Shown here: positions 6,577 to 14,454 of the stretch, piece after piece
How positions within the stretch are numbered: the first letter of the stretch is position 1
How the letters are laid out: each line of letters begins with the position of its first letter
NCBI GenBank assembly: GCA_013288465.1
Contig: JABDBT010000068.1
Location: 1 to 14,454, forward strand
Reading direction: 5' to 3'
Length of the DNA: 14,454 nucleotides
Source: Bacteroidota bacterium
GTDB taxonomy: Bacteria; Bacteroidota; Bacteroidia; Sphingobacteriales; Sphingobacteriaceae
Made by a program: the position numbers and the translations under genes
Notes under the pieces: model-generated
The model's input: only the letters and a program-made list of their open reading frames with translations
What the model was told of the DNA's origin: nothing
The model's database searches: none

Positions 6577-9500
6577 TTATCCTTTATTTTCCGGTTTCTT
6601 GTTTTGTGTAGTATCTGGTTTTGCCTCATCCGTATTAGGGAACTGTTTTCCCGGGTCTAATACTTGCAGCTTTTGTTTAGCTGTAGGCAAAATATCGTCA
6701 TCGCCCTTATAATTATCAATAACACTTTGCAGCGTTGCCTTAGCCTGGAAATCGTCCTTTAACTTCACATAATTATCGGCTAATAAAATGAATGTTTTGG
6801 CTACCCAGTAATCATAGTTGGGCATTTCTTTAGCCAAATCAAAACAGGTTTTTTGCGATGCTTTATACTGCCTTTTTAAATACTGTATGTTGGCCAGGTT
6901 ATATTTAGCTTCGGCAGCGGCCACCGTTTTGGTATTGCTTACGGTGTAATCAAGTTCATTTACCGCGCTGCTGGTATCGCCTTTTTGCAGATAGGCAAGG
7001 CCGGCGTATAAGCCGGTTCTAAATTTATCTTCCTGTGCCGATTTTTCATTTTCCCTAACCAGCTTAGCATAGTTAAGCGCGTCATCAGGCATTTTCATTT
7101 GCGCGTAACAAAGCAGCAGGTTGTTAATGGCGAAATTATAATCAGCCTTATATTCAGAATTGATCTCCAGTTTTTTGAGGAACACAACAGCATCATTATA
7201 TTTTTTTTGCGCCATGTATAGCTTAGCCATACTTATTAATGATTGCTCGGTATAGGTGCTTGTCCAGTCGTTTAATATCACATTGTAATCGGCAACAGCA
7301 TCATCAGGTTTGTTTAATTTAACCAGGCTTTGCGCCCTTATAAACCTTGCCTGTTTATCATATATAGGTTTGGTGGTAAACTTATCAAAATAAGCGCTTA
7401 CGGCTGATACGGTGCCCTGCCAGTCGCCCCGCAAATAAAGGTTGTTTGCGGCGGTGTACATAATGTTTTCCTGCTGTGCAGCCGAATAATTGGCTATAGG
7501 CGTTGTAGCCGCGTAAGCTATAAAGGTTGCCGCGTCGCCCTTGTCTGTATATATCTTTTCAATTTGTTTTAAAGCCTGTTTTGCCTCATCGGTTGAAGGG
7601 TACTCTTTTATTACCTGTTTAAATGACTCAACCGCCACATCATCATTGTTATTATTATAATCAATAAGCCCTATAGTAACCAGTGCACGGGGTATATAAC
7701 TACTGCGTGGGTACTTTTGTATCATGGCCTGCAAGTCGGCTTTTGCTGTGGCGCCGTCGTTCTTTAAAAAGTAGGTATAAGCAATTTCAAAGTCGGCATC
7801 ATCGGCATAATCCGAATTGGGGAACTTGTTTAGCACATCGTTAAGCGTGCTTATCTTGGTATCTAACGATCCCTGCAAACCCTGTATCATGCCCCGCTGA
7901 AACAACGCGTAATCTTCGCCGTGTATATGTTCGGCAATTATCTTATTATAATACTCTAAGGCCTTATCATAACTTTTCAGCACAAAATAACTATCGCCAA
8001 TACGGGTTATAGCATCATTAATGGTGTTCTGATCTTTTTCATCGCCATCAATAAACCGTTCAAAATAAGTAGCTGCTTTTTTATATTTTTCGCCGCCAAA
8101 AGCCGCGTAACCCATGGCATAATTAGCATAATTATAAACGTTGGTTTCTTTGGCTTCGGGCATGGTTAAAAACTTCTCGAAATTGTCAACCGACTCGCCA
8201 TATTTGCGTACCTCGTACATGGCTTCTGCCATCCAGTAAACCGTTAATACTTTGATCTTGGGGTCAACAGGGTACTTTAACGAACGAAGGAAAATACCAA
8301 TGGCATTTTCAAATGCCCGCTCATTGTAAAACTCAAGGCCACGGTAATAAGTTACTTTTTGATAAGCTGTACGCGCGCTTAGGTTTTTATTGGGGATTGG
8401 CTCCAAAATGTCAACCGCTTCTTTATAGTTGCGCGAGTTTAATAACTCTTCGCCCAGCAATATCTTCATTTCTTCGGAACGCGATTGCGGGTAGTTTTTT
8501 AAATATAACCGGGTAGCGTTTAACGCCTGTGTATTAAAATCAAGTTCGTACGATAGTTTGGCATACTGGTATAAGGCGTCCTCCTGTAGCTGTGCGTCGA
8601 AAGTTAATTTTGACGCGGCTAAAAAGGCGTTGCGGGCGCTTTGTTTATCATCCAGTTTTAAAAATACGCCGCCCAGTATGTAGCTGCCGTTTTGGCTGTA
8701 AACATCATTTAGTTCAACCAATTTTTTTAGCTCAACAGCAGCTTTTGGGTAATTGCCGGTTTTATTATAGGCATAACCCATTTGGTAACTATCCTGCGTA
8801 CTTTGCGTTTTACCCATATCCTCGCCTTCAAAACGGGCATAGTATTTTACTGCGTTGGCATAATCGGCCTTCGCAAAATACGATGCGCCAATAATGCGCA
8901 ACATCTCGGTTTCATGCTGTTGGTGGGTAGTATTAATAATAGGTATGGCATAGGTAAGCACATCATCATAACGCTTATCTAAAAAGTAAACAGCGGTTAT
9001 ATAATACGGGTAGCTGTTTTCGTATTTTTTTGAATTTTTAAGCTTTTCAAAATTTAGCAGGGCCAGGTGATAATCCTGGTTAAGGTACGCTATGTAGGCA
9101 AAATAATAAGTGGCATCGTCCATAAACGGCGAGCGTTTGTTTTTTACTTCGCTAAATAATAATTGCGCGTTTTTGTAATCATTTAAAGCAAAATAAGCAT
9201 ACCCTTTTCTAAATTTATACTCGGTGTTTTCGCGCCCGTTCAAATCAACCGCGCTTACTTTATCAAACCACTCCAGCGTTTCTTTATACTTCCCTTTTTT
9301 TGAATAAGTTTTCCCAATTTCAAAAAAAGCCAGTTTGGTTAAAGGGTTTTCGGGATGTTCTTTGATGAATTTCAAAAACAGGCTTTCGGCGTCATCGTTA
9401 CCTAATTCGAGCGCGCAAAGGGCAACATAATATTGCGCATTTTCCTGTAACAAGGACACCTCTGTTTCAAATTTAGGCTGGTTGCTTGTTTTTAACCGCG

Positions 9501-9672
9501 ATGCTTCTACCTGCCTGAATTGCTCGGCTGCCGCTGTGTATTTTTCTTTGTCCAGCAGATCCATAGCGGTATGGTAAGTGCGATATACCTGGAACGAAGG
9601 GTTTTGCTGTGCGTGTACGTAGCATACAAAAAATAAGGAAACAGAGAGGAGGATGTATTTGATTTTTACCAT
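6577..9672 (-). CDS. Large secreted tetratricopeptide-repeat protein
   Basis: This 1031-aa protein has a signal peptide (1-21, cut after VHA). Cys17 is not in a convincing lipobox, so I read it as periplasmic rather than as a lipoprotein. Nearly the whole mature chain is helical repeats of the TPR type, such as YFALNDYKNAQLLFSEV and YNKTGNYPKAAVELKKLVEL. Repeats of the YbgF/CpoB or BamD type are recognisable in style, for example LQAMIQKYPRSSYIPRALV. The C-terminus is a short charged Lys/Pro/Asp tail. TPR solenoids act as protein-binding scaffolds. As first gene of the minus-strand run, 13 nt ahead of the barrel gene, it probably partners that barrel at the outer membrane. No enzymatic motif is visible. 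Confidence 0.82.
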   Translation of the reverse strand: MVKIKYILLSVSLFFVCYVHAQQNPSFQVYRTYHTAMDLLDKEKYTAAAEQFRQVEASRLKTSNQPKFETEVSLLQENAQYYVALCALELGNDDAESLFLKFIKEHPENPLTKLAFFEIGKTYSKKGKYKETLEWFDKVSAVDLNGRENTEYKFRKGYAYFALNDYKNAQLLFSEVKNKRSPFMDDATYYFAYIAYLNQDYHLALLNFEKLKNSKKYENSYPYYITAVYFLDKRYDDVLTYAIPIINTTHQQHETEMLRIIGASYFAKADYANAVKYYARFEGEDMGKTQSTQDSYQMGYAYNKTGNYPKAAVELKKLVELNDVYSQNGSYILGGVFLKLDDKQSARNAFLAASKLTFDAQLQEDALYQYAKLSYELDFNTQALNATRLYLKNYPQSRSEEMKILLGEELLNSRNYKEAVDILEPIPNKNLSARTAYQKVTYYRGLEFYNERAFENAIGIFLRSLKYPVDPKIKVLTVYWMAEAMYEVRKYGESVDNFEKFLTMPEAKETNVYNYANYAMGYAAFGGEKYKKAATYFERFIDGDEKDQNTINDAITRIGDSYFVLKSYDKALEYYNKIIAEHIHGEDYALFQRGMIQGLQGSLDTKISTLNDVLNKFPNSDYADDADFEIAYTYFLKNDGATAKADLQAMIQKYPRSSYIPRALVTIGLIDYNNNNDDVAVESFKQVIKEYPSTDEAKQALKQIEKIYTDKGDAATFIAYAATTPIANYSAAQQENIMYTAANNLYLRGDWQGTVSAVSAYFDKFTTKPIYDKQARFIRAQSLVKLNKPDDAVADYNVILNDWTSTYTEQSLISMAKLYMAQKKYNDAVVFLKKLEINSEYKADYNFAINNLLLCYAQMKMPDDALNYAKLVRENEKSAQEDKFRTGLYAGLAYLQKGDTSSAVNELDYTVSNTKTVAAAEAKYNLANIQYLKRQYKASQKTCFDLAKEMPNYDYWVAKTFILLADNYVKLKDDFQAKATLQSVIDNYKGDDDILPTAKQKLQVLDPGKQFPNTDEAKPDTTQNKKPENKG

Positions 9673-9709
9673 AAAACGCGTACGAATAATGTGCTAAATT
9701 AGCTAAACG

Positions 9710-9741
9710 CAAAAATGTAATTCACATTAGTAATTAACAAA
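9710..9741 (-). promoter_or_regulatory. Possible Bacteroidota-type promoter for the TPR operon
   Basis: On the minus strand a TTTG (9738-9741) is followed after 18 nt by TACATTTTTG (9710-9719). This resembles the Bacteroidota -33 TTG / -7 TAnnTTTG pattern with two extra bases inside the -7 element. It lies about 38 nt upstream of the TPR start. The match is imperfect. Confidence 0.3.
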
Positions 9742-9797
9742 TGTGGATAACGTATTTTTAACGAAAGTATGTGTTTTGATGGTATGTGTGTGGAAAA
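9718..9797. promoter_or_regulatory. Cluster of DnaA-box-like sites in the divergent gap
   Basis: The gap 9673-9846 separates minus-strand and plus-strand genes. It contains TGTGGATAA (9742-9750, reverse complement TTATCCACA, the classical strong DnaA box) and TGTGGAAAA (9789-9797, reverse complement TTTTCCACA). Both match TTWTNCACA exactly and point the same way. A single-mismatch site TAATTCACA lies at 9718-9726 in the opposite orientation. The flanks are AT-rich (9798-9812, 9825-9838). An 8-bp inverted repeat, atggtatg/cataccat (9779-9786 and 9821-9828), sits next to the DUF2252 start. Confidence 0.45.
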
Positions 9798-9846
9798 CTT
9801 TTAATTAATTACTGCGTTATCATACCATTAATTTAATCGGGGTTAT

Positions 9847-11136
<1,290 letters not shown>

Positions 11137-11160
11137 GGTACATTATGTTAAGCTTGCCAT

Positions 11161-11241
11161 GAAACATTTACAACCGCTGTAACGTTTAAAACCCTTTCAA
11201 CTATTACAACCTTTACAACAATTACAACCCTTTTAACCCGC
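11161..11241. repeat. Degenerate nonamer array (NNAACNNNN x9)
   Basis: Nine consecutive 9-nt units start at 11161 and recur exactly every 9 nt to 11233. Each has AAC at positions 3-5. The commonest forms are acaaccttt, acaacaatt and acaaccctt. The array begins 25 nt after the heptamer array and ends 51 nt before the proposed glycosyltransferase start. Read as codons it is Thr-rich, but it has no start codon after an upstream in-frame stop (11149-11151), so I do not call it a gene. Confidence 0.8.
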
Positions 11242-11291
11242 ATGTAATTTTTTAAACATAAACCCATTAATCCCGGTGATTTTTAACAATT

Positions 11292-12434
11292 TTGCTCCCA
11301 AATTTTTACTTTAGTTTGGAAACTTATATACAAGCCACCCTGTTCATTTTATTATTGCTGTGTTTCATTGTTCAGTTATACTTTTTAATAGCTAAACAAA
11401 ACGCTTTTGCCGCCTATAAGTTAACTGACGAACTGCCTGAAGTTAGCCTGCCTATTTCGATAGTTATAAGCGCCCGTAATGAAGCACAAAACCTGGAAGA
11501 AAACCTGCCTTCGATATTACAGCAAAACTACCCCAATTTTGAAGTAGTGGTGGTTAATGATTGCTCGTCCGACGGATCTGACCTGGTTTTAGAAGAATTA
11601 CAAAAAACTTATCCGAATTTGCGTGTGGTAACTATAACAGAGCATGTCCGTTTTAAAACCGGTAAAAAATTCGCACTTACGCTGGGTATCAAAGCTGCAA
11701 AAAACGAGCATTTATTGTTTACTGATGCCGATTGTAAAGCCGCATCAGTAAACTGGGTAACCTACATGGCATCGCATTTTGCAGGGCCGGTACAGATCAT
11801 ATTGGGCTATTCGCCTTATTATAAAACAGGCAACTTTTTAAACTCATTTATCCGTTTCGAAACAGTAAAAACCGGCATAAATTACTTGTCGGCTGCTTTA
11901 GATGGCGATGCATATATGGGCATAGGGCGTAATTTAGCTTATACCAAAACCTTGTTTTTTGGCGCTAAGGGTTTCGCCGCGCACATGCATGTATTGGCCG
12001 GCGATGATGACCTTTTTGTAAATCAAAATGCCACCTCCACCAATACAGCCATTGAAGTGCACCCGGATGCATTTGTATTTACTCACGCTAAAACAACTTT
12101 AAATTCATTATACAAGCAAAAGAAACGGCACATGGGTGTTGGCAAATTGTATAAAGATAAACACCGCCGCCTACTAAGTATTGATGCGGTGACCGGATTT
12201 TTATTTTACGCGTTGTTAATATGCTGCCTGGTTTTTAGCTTAGACCCCTTGCCCGCGCTGGGGTTATTATTATTCAGGTTGATAGCACAAATAATCATTT
12301 ATCGTAAAACATTTAAGAAGTTGGATGCATTATCATTAATATGGTACCTGCCGTTTTTTGACTTTGTTTACTATCTCTATTTAAACGTATTTGGCCTTAT
12401 CGGGACTTTTGTAAAAACTACCAAATGGAAGTAA
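11292..12434 (+). CDS. Family 2 (GT-A) membrane glycosyltransferase, non-ATG start
   Basis: This protein of up to 380 aa has an N-terminal membrane helix (about 14-33) and a GT2 catalytic domain. It shows ISIVISARNEAQNLEENLPS (55-74), VVVNDCSSDGS (86-96), the TDAD metal-binding motif (144-147), the GDDD acidic motif (237-240) and QxxRH (276-280) in place of QxxRW. Two or three C-terminal helices follow (about 300-372). It probably transfers a sugar at the cytoplasmic face of the inner membrane; donor and acceptor are unknown. The first in-frame ATG is codon 159, inside the catalytic domain, and an in-frame TGA lies at 11277-11279. The start must therefore be non-ATG: TTG at 11292, or TTG at 11316 giving METYIQATLF. 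The stop overlaps the sigma-factor start by 10 nt. Confidence 0.85.
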   Translation: MLPNFYFSLETYIQATLFILLLLCFIVQLYFLIAKQNAFAAYKLTDELPEVSLPISIVISARNEAQNLEENLPSILQQNYPNFEVVVVNDCSSDGSDLVLEELQKTYPNLRVVTITEHVRFKTGKKFALTLGIKAAKNEHLLFTDADCKAASVNWVTYMASHFAGPVQIILGYSPYYKTGNFLNSFIRFETVKTGINYLSAALDGDAYMGIGRNLAYTKTLFFGAKGFAAHMHVLAGDDDLFVNQNATSTNTAIEVHPDAFVFTHAKTTLNSLYKQKKRHMGVGKLYKDKHRRLLSIDAVTGFLFYALLICCLVFSLDPLPALGLLLFRLIAQIIIYRKTFKKLDALSLIWYLPFFDFVYYLYLNVFGLIGTFVKTTKWK

Positions 12435-13030
12435 ATGTAAATTTTACCGAAAACGCGAAGAATGATTTTCACCTGGTGGTGAGGGCACGCGAGGGTGATC
12501 AAAGGGCGTATGCCGACCTGATGCACCGCTACAAAGACTCCATTTATTATATGGTGCTTAAAATGGTTAATAACAAGGAGGACGCGATGGACCTTACTGT
12601 AGAAACCTTTGCCAAAGCTTTTGAAAAATTAGATAAATACCAGCCTGATTTTGCCTTTAGTACCTGGCTATTTAGGGTGGCTACTAATAACTGTATCGAT
12701 TTTATCCGGAAGAAAAAACTGAATACTTTATCAATACACCAGATGACGGATGATGAGGGTGATGAAAAACCGTTCCAGATAAAAGCGGATGTTTTAAACC
12801 CCGAGGAAACCTCTATTAAAAAACAACAAACCGAAGAATTAAAGTTGCTGATAGAGAGTTTACCGGCCCGTTACCGTAACCTCATTACCTTGCGGTATTT
12901 TGACGAATTATCATACGAGGAAATAGCCGAACAGCTCGACCTGCCCCTGGGTACGGTTAAGGCTCAATTATTCAGGGCCCGGTACCTGTTGAGCAATATC
13001 ATGAATCATTTTTCGCGCGATGACATCTGA
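12425..13030 (+). CDS. ECF-type RNA polymerase sigma factor (sigma-70 family)
   Basis: This 201-aa protein contains sigma region 2 (about 27-96; LMHRYKDSIYYMVLKMVNN, then FSTWLFRVATNNCIDFIRKKK) and region 4 (about 138-188; LPARYRNLITLRYFDELSYEEIAEQLDLPLGTVKAQLFRAR in overview) with its helix-turn-helix at about 163-184. Region 2 binds the -10 element and core polymerase; region 4 binds the -35-like element. The linker (100-135) is acidic. The start at 12425 lies inside the glycosyltransferase's last codons (10-nt overlap) and the stop overlaps rsmG by 11 nt, so the three are probably translationally coupled. No anti-sigma gene is visible nearby. The regulon cannot be inferred here. Confidence 0.93.
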   Translation: MEVNVNFTENAKNDFHLVVRAREGDQRAYADLMHRYKDSIYYMVLKMVNNKEDAMDLTVETFAKAFEKLDKYQPDFAFSTWLFRVATNNCIDFIRKKKLNTLSIHQMTDDEGDEKPFQIKADVLNPEETSIKKQQTEELKLLIESLPARYRNLITLRYFDELSYEEIAEQLDLPLGTVKAQLFRARYLLSNIMNHFSRDDI

Positions 13031-13646
13031 GCAGCTATTTAAATATTTCCCGGCGCTAACACCGCGGCAACAGCAGCAGTTTGAACAATTGCCCGCCTTA
13101 TATAGTTTCTGGAACAACCAGATCAATGTAATATCGCGCAAGGATATCGACCAGTTGTTTGAACGGCATGTTTTACACTCATTGGGTATTGCTAAAGTAA
13201 TATCCTTTTTGCCCGGCGAAAAAGTGCTGGATGTTGGCACCGGCGGCGGTTTCCCCGGCATTCCATTGGCCATACTGTTTCCTGATACGCAATTTTACCT
13301 GGTTGATTCTATCGGTAAAAAAATCAAAGTGGTGCAGGAAGTAGCCAAAGCTTTAGGTTTAAACAATGTTAAGGCGGCACACCTGCGGGCCGAGCAGGTA
13401 AATGAAATGTTCGACTTCGTAGTATCAAGGGCTGTAACCCGTTTGGGCGAGTTTTATCCCTGGGTGAGGGGCAAGTTTACCAAATCATCAAATAACACAC
13501 TGCCATCGGGCATTTTATACCTAAAAGGCGGCGACCTGCAAGAAGAGATCACCGAGTCGGGCCTCAAAGTTCAGCAATATTACCTTAAAGACCATTTCGC
13601 CGAAGAGTTTTTTGAAACGAAGCAGGTGGTGTATGTGAAGGGGTAG
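13020..13646 (+). CDS. rsmG: 16S rRNA (guanine-527-N7)-methyltransferase
   Basis: This 208-aa cytoplasmic enzyme uses S-adenosylmethionine to methylate N7 of G527 in 16S rRNA; in other bacteria its loss gives low-level streptomycin resistance. It is the usual family length. Visible landmarks are NQINVISRKDIDQLFERHVLHSL (overall 33-55), the SAM-binding loop VLDVGTGGGFPGIPLA (69-84), LVDSIGKKIKVV (94-105) with its acidic residue, and FVVSRAVTRLGEF (133-145). The ATG at 13020 overlaps the sigma-factor stop by 11 nt, which fixes the start. The C-terminus ends VVYVKG, as is common in this family. A heptamer repeat and a hairpin lie just after the stop. Confidence 0.96.
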   Translation: MTSEQLFKYFPALTPRQQQQFEQLPALYSFWNNQINVISRKDIDQLFERHVLHSLGIAKVISFLPGEKVLDVGTGGGFPGIPLAILFPDTQFYLVDSIGKKIKVVQEVAKALGLNNVKAAHLRAEQVNEMFDFVVSRAVTRLGEFYPWVRGKFTKSSNNTLPSGILYLKGGDLQEEITESGLKVQQYYLKDHFAEEFFETKQVVYVKG

Positions 13647-13649
13647 TTT

Positions 13650-13684
13650 TAGTCTTGAGTTCTGAGTAGTGAGTTCTGAGTCAA
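13650..13684. repeat. Five period-7 units (gagt-NNN) after rsmG
   Basis: Units start at 13650 (tagtctt), 13657 (gagttct), 13664 (gagtagt), 13671 (gagttct) and 13678 (gagtcaa), exactly 7 nt apart. The array starts 4 nt after the rsmG stop and fills part of the 62-nt gap between two convergent genes. Confidence 0.75.
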
Positions 13685-13700
13685 ATATTTGTCAGAACTC
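13671..13700. terminator. Hairpin between convergent rsmG and Pro-rich gene
   Basis: Arm gagttctga (13671-13679) pairs with tcagaactc (13692-13700). The loop contains the palindrome caaatatttg (13682-13691). Its position between two convergent stops suits a bidirectional terminator. Neither strand shows a good T-tract, so the call is tentative. Confidence 0.35.
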
Positions 13701-13708
13701 TGGACGAC

Positions 13709-14032
13709 TTACTCCTTACCCGGTGGCGGCGGTGGTGCAACCGCCCCTTTCTTAAACAGCTTTAACGGATTTGGTGGTTGTGGTGGCGCTCCCGGCGGCA
13801 CAGGTAGTGTTTGATTACTGCTTCTTTTTTTAACAGTTTTGCCTTTTTTGCTCTTTTTAAAAGGGTTTATGCTCTTTATACTTTTAAAGACTTCGCCGGG
13901 TGAGGGTGGGGCAGGCGGTGGCGGCGGCGCGCTTTGCGAAAACGCCTTTGATGAAATTACGAGTAACCCAAAGCTTAAAATAAGCCCCAAAACATATTTT
14001 CTTTTACGCGAATGTTTCTTTTTGTTTAACAT
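13709..14032 (-). CDS. Small secreted Pro/Lys-rich protein of unknown function
   Basis: This 107-aa protein has a basic N-terminus (KKKHSRKRK, 4-12), a hydrophobic helix (13-28) and a probable signal cleavage after AFS (30-32). The mature part alternates proline-rich blocks (APPPPPAPPSP, 35-45; LPVPPGAPPQPPNPL, 76-90; APPPPPGKE, 99-107) with Lys-rich blocks (NPFKKSKKGKTVKKR, 56-70; LKLFKK, 90-95). No cysteines or known enzymatic motif are present. The regular Pro/Lys alternation suggests an extended polycationic chain that could bind a polyanion or peptidoglycan, but I do not recognise a family. It converges on rsmG and follows the partial gene at 14103-14454 in the same direction after 70 nt, so the two could share a transcript. 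Confidence 0.7.
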   Translation of the reverse strand: MLNKKKHSRKRKYVLGLILSFGLLVISSKAFSQSAPPPPPAPPSPGEVFKSIKSINPFKKSKKGKTVKKRSSNQTLPVPPGAPPQPPNPLKLFKKGAVAPPPPPGKE

Positions 14033-14102
14033 AACAGGTTAATTGATGGTTGTTACACTTTGCAATTATTAGTATAACAACTAAAATCAATTATAATTGT
14101 TT

Positions 14103-14454
14103 CTATTTCTTCGCTAAAGTATATTCTCCCCAAAAATCGGTAGGGGCAGCCAGGTTCATGTTTTGAGGAGTTGCACTTCCTAAATTATAACTTACGCCGT
14201 CGGCGCCAACAAAACTAATTATATCATCCCGACCGGTATCTATTATCCTGCCGCCATTACCAATAACGCCGTTGAGTTTAATGTCATAAGTAAACTTTAA
14301 AGGCTTATCGGTGGCAAATTCAAGGTATTTTAGTGGGATAGCTAACTCATACGTATAGTGCATTTTATTATCAAAACGCGATGCCGCTTTAATCCCTTCT
14401 TCGTTGTAGATAGAGATCGCATCATCAGCAATTTGTTTTATACCGGCAACGCCA
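14103..14454 (-). CDS. Partial secreted hypothetical protein (C-terminus only)
   Basis: The reading frame stays open from the stop at 14103 to the window edge, giving at least 117 C-terminal residues; the start lies beyond 14454. The visible chain includes ADDAISIYNEEGIKAASRFD, then YELAIPLKYL, FTYDIKLNGVIGNGG and the end TDFWGEYTLAKK. Alternating beta-strand character with the AIPLKYL motif is reminiscent of CBM9/DOMON-like sandwich domains. I also recall uncharacterised exported proteins of Mucilaginibacter/Pedobacter ending in the same TDFWGxYTLAKK. The internal Met at 14363 is not the true start, because the frame continues upstream with coding-like sequence. Function is unknown. Confidence 0.7.
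   Translation of the reverse strand, partial: GVAGIKQIADDAISIYNEEGIKAASRFDNKMHYTYELAIPLKYLEFATDKPLKFTYDIKLNGVIGNGGRIIDTGRDDIISFVGADGVSYNLGSATPQNMNLAAPTDFWGEYTLAKK

Noticed and set aside
11161..11271. Thr-rich small peptide encoded by the nonamer array
   Set aside because: No start codon follows the in-frame stop at 11149-11151, and the Thr content is explained by the 9-nt repeat.
14088..14099. 12-bp palindrome caattataattg as an operator
   Set aside because: It is AT-only apart from its ends and a single copy in an AT-rich gap; a palindrome of this kind is expected by chance.

Overview
The window looks like chromosomal DNA of a Bacteroidota bacterium, most probably Sphingobacteriaceae (Mucilaginibacter/Pedobacter-like). 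This rests on recognised protein styles: the FolC beginning MNYNETLEYLYAQLP, an HU/CCDC81-like plus SPOR envelope protein, a DUF2252 protein, and a C-terminus ending TDFWGEYTLAKK. Promoters and ribosome binding sites are weak, as is usual in that phylum. Family names come from reading the proteins; no database search was run.

Layout. From 9672 down to 83 every gene lies on the minus strand and is closely packed. In transcription order they are a 1031-aa TPR protein, a secreted beta-barrel-like protein with a Lys/Ala/Pro tail, a cytoplasmic-HU/TM/periplasmic-SPOR protein, ExbB/TolQ, ExbD/TolR, a TonB-family transducer, and folC (dihydrofolate/folylpolyglutamate synthase). The six genes before folC read as one envelope-spanning module: a proton-driven motor, a TonB/TolA-like arm, a peptidoglycan-binding SPOR protein, an outer-membrane barrel and a periplasmic TPR protein. 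The parts parallel Tol-Pal, but this is an inference. A weak terminator-like hairpin (4668-4693) and a 23-bp perfect inverted repeat (2254-2311) could tune expression inside the operon.

From 9847 to 13646 genes lie on the plus strand: a DUF2252 kinase-fold-like protein, a GT2 glycosyltransferase that needs a non-ATG start, an ECF-type sigma factor and rsmG. The last three overlap by 10-11 nt. Two short minus-strand genes close the window: a small Pro/Lys-rich secreted protein and the C-terminal part of a secreted hypothetical protein.

The strands diverge at the 174-bp gap 9673-9846. This gap holds two exact matches to the DnaA-box consensus TTWTNCACA and one single-mismatch match. It is either a DnaA-responsive promoter region or, less certainly, a replication-origin candidate.

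The most unusual feature of the DNA itself is a set of short-period tandem repeats. Period-7 arrays, each with a different unit, occur at five loci: 209-243 and 671-700 inside folC, 2237-2276, 11048-11136 (12 perfect copies that also supply a stop codon), and 13650-13684. A degenerate period-9 array of nine units lies at 11161-11241. Two of the heptamer units, gaccatt and gtccata, share five of seven bases, which suggests one repeat-generating process acting in genes and between them.
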